DNA of 64,000 bases from Sciscionella marina DSM 45152 (GTDB lineage Bacteria > Actinomycetota > Actinomycetes > Mycobacteriales > Pseudonocardiaceae), in the NCBI RefSeq assembly GCF_000379465.1, contig NZ_KB905414.1, positions 248,001 to 312,000 on the forward strand. The letters run 5' to 3'. Shown in pieces: positions 24,932 through 34,500 of the stretch (the stretch's first letter is position 1; every line of letters starts with the position of its first letter). Below the pieces are notes generated by a model, which searched no databases, was not told the origin of the DNA, and saw only the letters and a program-made list of their open reading frames with translations. Made by a program: the position numbers and the translations under genes.

Positions 24932-24954
24932 GGACGACCATTCGTCCCTTTTTT
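24932..24954 (+). terminator. intrinsic terminator or attenuator hairpin
   Basis: GGACGA and TCGTCC form a perfect 6-bp stem with a CCAT loop, followed by C and six T residues. A true U-tract is unusual in DNA this GC-rich, and no coding sequence ends just upstream. It may therefore end a small RNA or act as an attenuator before the downstream genes. Confidence 0.5.
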
Positions 24955-25147
24955 ACCGTGTATGACGAGGGTCACCACATCGGAGTATTGGCCGGGCGTG
25001 GTTTCCCATTGCTAGCGTTGCCCCGTCAGCAGGCTTCTCCGCGAGGCAACGGTGCGATTTTCGCGGATCCGCTGCCTCATTTCATTTTCTGTTTCTCATG
25101 AGAGCCGCTGATTTATGTTGTCCATCGAATACGAATCGAGGTCACCA

Positions 25148-25342
25148 ATGAACACGCTGAAGAAGGTGGGCGCCACCGCGGGCATCGGGCTCGCGCTCGC
25201 CCTCGGCGTCACCGCGCCGAGCATGGCAGCCGAATCCCACGGCGGGGTCCACTTCCAGGAGAAATGGCAGGGCATCGTGTGGCCCTGGACCCCGGTTCCG
25301 CCCGGGTGCCAGAAGAACATCATCTGGATGCAGTGCAAGTAA
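25148..25342 (+). CDS. small secreted protein, two cysteines (64 aa)
   Basis: This short protein has a clear Sec signal peptide (MNTLKKVGATAGIGLALALG, cleavage expected after APSMAA). That leaves a mature peptide of about 36 residues rich in Trp and Pro (KWQGIVWPWTPVPPGC), with a second Cys three residues from the end (WMQCK). The two Cys could make a disulfide loop. No family is recognised. It is followed by a strong hairpin and then the NRPS operon on the same strand, so it is probably separately transcribed. The ribosome binding site is weak (GAGGT). Confidence 0.6.
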   Translation: MNTLKKVGATAGIGLALALGVTAPSMAAESHGGVHFQEKWQGIVWPWTPVPPGCQKNIIWMQCK

Positions 25343-25355
25343 TCCAGTAGCAGGT

Positions 25356-25396
25356 GGCGGCCCTCCATATTCCCGCTCTCCGCCCGGAGGGCCGCC
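25356..25396 (+). terminator. hairpin terminator after the small secreted protein gene
   Basis: GGCGGCCCTCC and GGAGGGCCGCC make a perfect 11-bp stem around a 19-nt loop, 13 nt after the stop codon. There is no U-tract, which is common for actinobacterial terminators. Confidence 0.6.
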
Positions 25397-25566
25397 CCCT
25401 CACCAAAACCACGCCTACCGACATAATCGGAAAAGGGCGCGGATAACGATCAGAAATACGTTTGCCAAACAATCGGCGTATTGCTCCCCCACCATGGTGA
25501 GCGCGTCGAATATCGCTCGAACCTCTCAAGAAGTTGCTCGAGGAAACTCCGGAAAGCGGTGCGCTC

Positions 25567-28500
25567 GTGACCGAACCTCGCCCCATCCAGATCAGTGCCG
25601 AACACGACTCGCCACGCGAACTCCGGCTCTCCGCCGCGCAGTCCGCGGTGTGGTACGGACAGCGGATCGACAGGCGGAACCCGATGTTCAACATCGCGCT
25701 CTACCTGGATGTACGCGGTGCGGTGGAGCTCACCCTGCTCAGCGACGCCTTCGATGCGGTGCTCGGCGAGACCGAGGCCCTGCGCGCGCGGGTGCTCGCG
25801 CACGATGAGCAGCCGGTGCAGGTGCTCGACGCGCCGGGAACCGGTGTCCTGGACGTGCTGGATCTGCGCGCCGAGCCGGATCCAGTCGCCGCCGCGCTCG
25901 ACTGGATGCGCGCGGAGCACGCCCAGCCGCTGAATCCGGTGCGCGGCGGGCTGTACCGGGCCGTGGCCCTGCAGGTCGCCGAGGATCGGGTGCTGGTGTA
26001 CCAGCGGGTGCACCACCTGATCATGGACGGCTACGGCGCCGCGCTGGTGCTCGCCCGCACCGCGGAGATCTACCAGGCGCTCAGCACGGATTCCCGGCCA
26101 CCGGAGTGCGCCTTCGACACCCTCGCCGAACTGCTCGCCGAGGAGGACGCCTACCTGGCGGGCGCGGAGTACGCCGCCGATGAGCGGTACTGGCTGGACC
26201 GGTTCGCCGACCGGCCGGCCGCGAGCAGCCCGGCACGCCGCGACGAACCGATGGGGAATTCCTTTCTGCGGCACAGCACCGAGATCAGCGAAGCCGAGCG
26301 GATCGAACTCGCCGGGACCGCGCGGGCGCTCGGCACCGGGATCGCGCCGCTGATCGTGGCCTGCTTCGCGCTCTATCTGCACCGGGTGACCGGGGACCGG
26401 GATGTCGTCTTCGGCCTCCCCGTGCCCGCGCGGCGCACCAAGACCGCACGGGTCACCCCGGGCATGCTGTCGAACATCCTGGCGCTGCGGCTGCGCGTGC
26501 ACCCGGAGACGAGCATCGCCGAACTGGTGCGCTCCGCATCGGACGAGATCCGCGCCGCACTCCGGCATCAGCGCTACCGCAGCGAACGGCTGCGCGCCGA
26601 ACTCGGTGCCGCGGTGCTCGACGGGCCGACCATCAACATCCTTCCCCAGCAAGCGAAACTCCCCTTCGGTGCGCACGAGGCCAGCACGCACAACCTCGCC
26701 GTCGGCCCGGTCGAGGATCTTGCCGTCGTCGTGGAGCAGCGCGCGGAAGGGCTGCTGCTGAACCTGGACGCCAATCCCGGCCGGTACACCGCGGAGGAAC
26801 TGGCCGGGCACGCCGAGCGGTTCGCCGCCGTGCTGCGCGCCGCCGCGGCCGATACCGGGGCCAGGGCGGCGGATGTCCTGCTCCACGAGGAATTCCCGCT
26901 CGCCGCCGAATACTCCGCCACGGAGCCGACGATCCCGGACCTGTTCGCCACCCGGGTCGCCGAGACCCCGGAAGCGACGGCACTGCGCGAAAAAACCGCC
27001 GCGTTCAGCTTCCGTGAACTCGACGAATGGTCCAACCGGTTCGGCAATGCCCTCGCGGCCCGCGGGATCGGGAAGGGTGACACGGTCGCGGTGCTCGCCG
27101 ACCGTTCCTGCGCGACGATCGCCGCGCTGCTCGGGGTGTTCAAATCGGGAGCGCGGTATCTGCCCGTCGATCCCGCCTATCCGGCCGAGCGGATCGCGTT
27201 CCTGCTCGAGGACGCGGAACCGGCGCTGGTACTCGGGGCGAGCGAGCCGCGCCCCGGCGGGCTGAGCTTCACGCAGTGCGCTGCTTTTCCGGCCACGCCG
27301 CTGCGCTGCCCGGCGCCCGCCCCGGAGGACGCCGCCTATCTGGTGTACACATCCGGTTCGACCGGCAGGCCGAAGGGTGTCGTCGTGGAGCACGGCAGCC
27401 TCGCGAACCTGTTCGCGCACCAGCGCTCGGCGATGTTCGATCCGGCACGCACGGCGACGGGTTCCCGGGCGCGGGTGGCACACCTGGCCGGAACCGCGTT
27501 CGACGCCTACTGGGATGCCGTGTTGTGGCTCGCCGACGGGCACGAGCTGGTGTTGCTCGAGGACGAAGTGCGCACCGATCCGCAGGCCTGCCTCGACCGG
27601 CTCAGACAAGCCGGGATCGACGCACTCGGTACCACTCCCTCTTATCTGCGCCAGCTGCTCGCGAACGGCCTGCTCGACGGTGCGGGGCACCCTGCGGTGC
27701 TGTTCATCGGCGGGGAGGAGATCGATCCGGAACTGTGGAACCGGCTCGGTTCGGTTCCCGGGCTGCTCGCGGTCAACCTCTACGGCCCGACCGAGACCTG
27801 TGTGGACGCGGTCACCGCGCGGCTCGCGGAGCGCGAAACCCCGGCGATCGGGCAGCCGGTGCGCGGGATGCGCGCCTATGTCCTCGATTCGAGCCTGCGC
27901 CCGGCCCCGGCCGGGATGCTCGGCGAGCTCTACCTGAGCGGGCCCGGTCTCGCCCGCGGCTATCACCGCCGCCCCGGTATGACGGCCTCGGCTTTCCTGG
28001 CCGATCCCTTTGCAGCAGAGTCTTTTGCGGGTAAGGGATCGCGCATGTACCGCACCGGTGATCTCGCGGTTCGCTGCACGGACGGCAGCATCGAGTTCGC
28101 CGGGCGGGCCGACCGGCAGGTCAAGATCCGGGGCCACCGCGTGGAACCCGGCGAGGTCGAGGCACAGCTCGCCGCGCTCGAACCGGTGGACCGCGCGGCC
28201 GTCGCGGTGCGCGGAACCGAGGAGTCGCGCAGGCTGCTCGCCTATGTCACACCCTCCACCGTGGACACCTCGGCGCTCGCGGAACGGCTCGCCGGGCAGC
28301 TGCCCGCGCACCTGCTCCCGGCGCAGATCCTGGCCATCGCCGAACTCCCGCTCACCGCGAACGGCAAGCTGGACCGCGACCGGCTCCCCGAACCGGAATC
28401 CGCACCGGCGACCGCATCGGCCGGCCACGCCGAACAGGTCTGCCGAGAGCTGTTCGCCGAGGTGCTCGGGCTCGGCGCGGTGGGCCCGCAAGAGGATTTC

Positions 28501-31500
28501 TTCGCGCTCGGCGGGCATTCCCTGCTCGCCACCCGGCTGCTGGGCAGTCTGCGCGAGGCACTGGGCGTCCGGCTGCCGATCCGGGCGCTGTTCGAATCGC
28601 CGACCCCGGCGGAGCTGGCCGCGCGCATCGCACTCGGCCGTACGGTCACCGAGCAGGACCGGCGGCGCCCCGCGCTGCGCCGCATGCAGCGGGGACCGCG
28701 CCTGCCACTTTCCGGTGCCCAACGGCGGTTGTGGTTCCTGCACCGGATGGACGCGGCGGGCACCGAGTACCACATGCCCGCGCTGCTGCGATGCACCGGA
28801 ACGCTGGACCTCGGCGCGCTGCGGGCCGCGCTCGGTGACCTGCTCACCCGGCACGAGGCGCTGCGCACGGTGTTCGCCGAACAGGACGGCGAGCCGTATC
28901 AGCGGGTGCTCGAAGCGCCGGAGATCGCGCTGCGCTGCGAGCATTCAACCGACTATGAACATCCGCAGGACTGCGCGGCCCGGGTACGCGCCGAACTGGA
29001 CCGCCCGTTCGACTTGAGCACCGAGCTCCCGCTACGCGCGCTGCTGCTCGGCACCGGGGAACACGAGCACCTGCTGGTGCTGGTGATCCATCACATCGCG
29101 GGCGACGGCTGGTCGTTCACCCCGCTCGCCAGGGACCTCGGTACCGCCTATGCCGCGCGGGCGAAGGGCCGGGAGCCGGAATTCGAACCGCTCGAGGTGC
29201 AGTACGCGGATTACGCGCTCTGGCAGGCCCAACTACTCGGTGACCGTGCGGACCCGGAAAGTCCGGCCACCCGCCAGCTCGCGTTCTGGACCTCCGCGCT
29301 CGCCGCGCTTCCCGAACCGGAACTGCCGCTGGATCACCCGCGCCAGGGCACCCGGCGGCCCGCGGCCGGTTCGGTCCCGCTCGAGCTCTCCCCGGAAACC
29401 CACGCGCGCATCGCCGAGCTCGCCACCGCGCACGGAGCGAGCACCTTCATGGTGCTGCACGCCGCGCTCGCCGCGTGGTGCCACCGGATCGGGGCAGGCA
29501 ACGACATCCCGATCGGCACCGCGATCGCCGGGCGCACCGAGCCCGCGCTCGCCGAATTGGTCGGGCTGTTCGTGAACACGCTCGTGCTGCGCGCCGATCT
29601 GTCCGGGGCGCCGAGCTTCACCGAGCTGCTGCGCCGGATCATCGAGACCGATCTGGCCGCCTTCGAACACCAGGATCTGCCTTTCGATCAGGTCGTCGAG
29701 GCGCTCGCACCACAGCGAATCCCGGGCCGCAACCCGCTTTTCGACGTGATGTTCACCCTGCAGAACAACGCGGCCGCGGAGCTCGAACTCCCCGGTCTCA
29801 CCGTGTCCCCGACCCAGGGTGAGCCGGGCGCGGCGAAATTCGACCTGTCCTTCAGCCTGCGCGAGACGTTCACCGCTGCCGGGGAACCTGCCGGGATCAC
29901 CGGAACCCTGGAGTACGCAAGGGATCTGTTCGACGCGGCGAGCGCGGACGGGTTCGCCGCCACGTTCACCGCGCTCACCGGGGAACTCACCGGATCGCCG
30001 CACCGCCCGGTCCGGTCCGCGGACCTGCTCGGCGCCCGGACCGGATCGCGGCTGCACGGACCGGATTCCGCGCTGACCGGGGCCACGGTTGCGGATCTGT
30101 TCGCCGCGCAGGTGCGCGCCCGCCCCGAAGAGCGCGCCCTGGTCTGCGGGGCGGTTGAGCTCACCTTCGCCGAACTGGACGCCCGCGCCGGGGAACTGGC
30201 CCGGTTGCTCGCCGGGAACGGGGTGCTGGCCGGCCAGACCGTCGCGGTCGCGCTGCCCCGCTCGGCGGACACGGTCGCCGCGCTGCTGGCGGTCACCGGG
30301 ATCGGCGCGGTGTACCTGTCGGTCGACATCGAGTACCCGGACGCGCGAATCGCCTACCTGCTCGCGGATGCCCGGCCCGCCGTCGTGTTGTGCACCCGGG
30401 AGACCGCCGCCCGGTTCGGCGCGGATGTTCCGGTACTGCGCACCGAGCAGCAGGCACCCGAAATGGAGCTGCCCGCCGGGCCGAGCGCGCAGGACCCGGC
30501 CTATCTGCTCTACACCTCGGGCTCGACCGGACAACCTAAGGGCATCCTCGTCGAGCACGGTTCGCTGGAGAATCTGCTGCAGAACCACCGGCAGCGGCTG
30601 TTCCCCGCGCAGCGCGCGCGGGTGGCGCACCTTTCCGGGGTCGCCTTCGACGCGGCCTGGGATCCGGTGCTGTGGCTGCTCGATGGGCACGAGCTGCACC
30701 TGATCGAGGAACGGATGCGCCGCGATCCCGAGGCACTGCTCGGTCATCTCGACCGGGAGGGCATCGACTTCTTCGAGACCACACCGTCCTATGTGGACCA
30801 ACTGGTTTCGGTCGGCCTGCTCGAATCGGCCCGGCCGCGCATCCTCGCGGTCGGCGGTGAGGCGGTGGAGAAATCGCTCTGGGACCGGCTCGCCGCGGCC
30901 CCGCGGATCCGCGCGGTGAACATGTACGGTCCCACCGAGACCTGCGTGGACGCGGTGTTCAGCGAGATCGGCGAGCGGGAACACCCCGCGATCGGTTCCC
31001 CGGTACCGAACACCAGGGCCTACGTGCTCGACGCCGGACTGCACCCGGTCCCTGCCGGGGTGCCCGGCGAGCTCTACCTCGCCGGTCCCGGACTGGCCCG
31101 CGGCTACCACGGGCGAGGCGGGCTCACCGCGGAACGGTTCCTTGCCGATCCGTTCGCCTGCGACGGAACACGCATGTACCGGACCGGGGACCTGGTGCGC
31201 CTCGGCCCGGACGGGGCACTGGAATTCCTGTCCCGCACCGATGATCAGGTCAAGCTGCGCGGCTTCCGGATCGAGCTCGCCGAGATCGCCACGGTGCTCT
31301 CCGGGGCACCAGGGGTAGCCGCGGCCCGGGTGCTCGTGCACGGCCGGCGACTGCTCGGCTATGTGGTCGGCACCGGAGCCGAGGTGGACCTGGACGCGGT
31401 GCGCGTGCACGCGGCTCGCGCACTGCCGGAATACATGCGCCCGCACGGGATCGCGGTGCTCGAGGAGTTCCCGCTCACGCCGAACGGCAAACTCGACCGG

Positions 31501-34500
31501 GACCGCCTGCCGATTCCCGAGGCGCCTGCGGGCAGCGGCCGGGCACCCAAGGATGCGGGCGAGGAACGGCTCTGCGCGCTGTTCGCGGCGACCCTCGGGC
31601 TGCGCGAGTTCGGCGTGGACCAGGACTTCTTCGCAGCGGGCGGCCATTCGCTGCTGGTGACGAAACTGATCAGCCGCATCCGCGCGGAGTTCGGCGTGGA
31701 CCTTCCGTTGCGCACGGTGTTCGAGGCACCGACACCGGAGACGCTGGCGCAGTGCTGGTCGCAGGCGCGCACCGCGGGGCCTCGGCTGGTGCCCGGACCG
31801 CGCCCGGAACGGATCCCGCTTTCCTACGCACAGCTGCGGATGTGGTTCCTCAACGACTTCCAGGGCGCGGACGGCGGATACAACATCGCGATGGCGGTGA
31901 CCCTGCGCGGCCAGCTGGACCGCGCGGCGCTGCACGGGGCCATCACCGAAGTGTTCGCCAGGCACGAGAGCCTGCGCACCCTTTACCGCAGCGAGTCCGG
32001 GGAGCCGTACCAGTTCGTGCTCGGCGCCGAACTCGCACGGCCACCGCTTCCGCTCGTGGACGTCGAACCCGAACAGCTGAGCGGGGCGCTGGCCACCGAC
32101 GGCGCGGAGGGCTTCGCACTCGAACGGGAACTGCCCGCACGCGCCAAGCTGCTGCGGCTCGGCGAGCGCGAGCACGTGCTGCTGTTCGTGGTGCACCACA
32201 TCGCCTCGGACGGTGCCTCGACCGCCCCGCTGGCCCGTGATCTGGCCGAGGCCTACCGCAGGCGGCTGGGATACGCCGAACCGGCCCGGCCACCGCTGGG
32301 CGTGCAGTACGCGGATTATGCGCTGTGGCAGCGGAAAGCGCTCGGCGGCGAGAACGAACCGGATTCCCCGGTGCGCGCCCAGCTCGACTTCTGGACCCGT
32401 GCCCTCGCCGGTCTTCCCGAGGAATTGGCGCTGCCGCACGACCGGCCGCGCCAGGCGAATCCGGCCCACCACGGCGGCATGGTGCGCTTCGAGCTGTCCC
32501 CCGAGACCTATTCCCGGATCACCGCGCTGGCCAGCGGGCACGGGGCGAGCGTGTTCATGGTGCTGCACACCTGCCTCGCGGTGCTACTCTCCCGGCTGAG
32601 CGGGGAAACCGATCTGGCGATCGGCACCCCGGTCGCCGGGCGCGGGGACGAGGCGCTCGAGGATCTGGTCGGCCTGTTCGTGAACACCCTCGCACTGCGC
32701 ACCGACCTTTCCGGGAACCCGGGCTTCACCGAGCTGCTGGCCCGGATCCGGGACGGGGACCTCGCCGCGTTCGACAACCAGGAGGTGCCCTTCGAACGGG
32801 TCGTCGAGGCACTCGCCCCCGCGCGATCCCTCGGCAGGCACCCACTTTTCCAGGTGATGCTCACCCTCCAGAACAACGCCCGCACCGAGCTGTCCCTGCC
32901 CGGCCTGGATGTGGAGATCGCGGAGTTCGACAGCGCGGGCGCGGCCAAGTTCGACCTCTCGCTCTCGTTCACCGAACGGGACGCGGGGCTGGCCGGAACA
33001 CTGGAGTTCAACGCGGATCTGTTCGACGCGGTGACCGCGCGGGAGATCGCCGACCGGTTCTCCGGTCTCGTCGCGGAAGCGGTCACCGCACCGGAGCAGG
33101 CGATCGGCGAGTTCGAGCTCACCCTGCCCGGCGAACGAGACCGGTTGTCCGCGGCGGCCCGTGGTGTGCGGGTGCTCCCCGAGGGCGCGACCGTGGTGCA
33201 CGAGTTCGAGCGGATGGCCGCGCAGGCGCCCGCGGAGGCGATCTCGGTCGTCTGCGAGGACGAGGTACTGCGCACCGCGGAGCTCGAGGCGCAGGCGAAC
33301 CGGATCACGCGGCTGCTGCGCGCACGCGGGGTGCGCCGCGGTTCGGCGGTCGCGGTGGCGGTGCCCCGTTCCGCGCGCACCACGGTCGGCATGCTCGCGG
33401 TGCTCAAGGCCGGTGCGGTGTACGTGCCCATCGATATCGGTTACCCGAGCGAGCGCATCGAGGCGGTACTCGCGGACGCGGACCCGGACCTGGTGCTGAC
33501 CGAGACCGGGGTTCCGCTGCCCTCCGGGTATTCCCGGGTGGAACTGGACACCGACCCCGAGGACGGGTTCTCCGGCGCGGAACTGGAGACCGAGCGGCCG
33601 CGTGGCGCCGATCCGGCGTATCTGATCCACACCTCCGGATCGACCGGGCGCCCCAAGGGAGTCCTCGTCCCGCACACGGGCCTGGTGAATCTGCTGCACC
33701 AGCACCGCACTGAGCTGTTCGGCCCGGACCGGCTGCGGGTGGCGCTGACCGCGGCGATCTCCTTCGACGCCTCCTGGGATCCGTTCCTGTGGATGGTCGC
33801 CGGACACGAGCTGCACATCCTGGCCGAGCGGCACCGGAAGGATCCCGAGGAACTGGTCGGCTACCTGCACGAGCAGCGCATCGACTCGGTCGAGGTCACC
33901 CCGACGCAGTTGCGTCAGCTCGACGCGGCCGGGCTGTTCGGCTCCGCGCACTCCCCTTCGGTGGTCACCGTCGGCGGGGAGGCGATCTCCGCGCAGGGCT
34001 GGACCCGGCTGCGGGACCTGGACGGGGTGCGGGCGCAGAACTACTACGGCCCAACCGAGACCTGTGTCAACGCGATGGCCGCGCGCATCGAGCACGGCGA
34101 TCGCCCGCATCTGGGCCATCCGATCGTGAACACCGATGCCCATGTGCTGGACGCGCGGCTGCGGCCGGTGCCGTTCGGCGTGGCCGGTGAGCTCTATCTC
34201 GCCGGGGCGGGCATCGCGTACGGCTACCTCAACCGCACCGGGATGACCGCGGAGCGGTTCGTCGCCAATCCCTTTACGGCGGGGTCGTTCGCGGGCAACG
34301 GAACCCGGATGTACCGCACCGGGGACCGGGTGCGCAGGCTCCGCGACGGGACCCTGGAATTCCTTGGCAGGACGGACAATCAGGTCAAGGTCCGCGGGTT
34401 CCGGATCGAACTCGGCGAGGTGGAGTCGGCGCTGCTGGACCAGCCCGGGATCACCGAGGCAGCCGTGCTGGTGCGCGGGGAGGCACTGGTGGCCTATGTG

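Larger units (their letters stand above)
24343..25147. other. 805-bp non-coding region with RNA-like structure
   Basis: No frame here shows convincing coding character. The region holds an 8-bp inverted repeat at 24809-24835. A direct repeat TATTCACGGA occurs at 24897-24906 and again at 24925-24934. A small U-tailed hairpin lies at 24932-24954. An unrecognised regulatory RNA or attenuator leading to the small secreted protein gene or the NRPS operon would explain these, but none is proven. Confidence 0.5.

Noticed and set aside
25343-25566. Search for an iron box controlling the NRPS
   Set aside because: No TTAGG-type palindrome was found, so linking this NRPS to siderophore production would rest only on its EntF/DhbF-like domain start.
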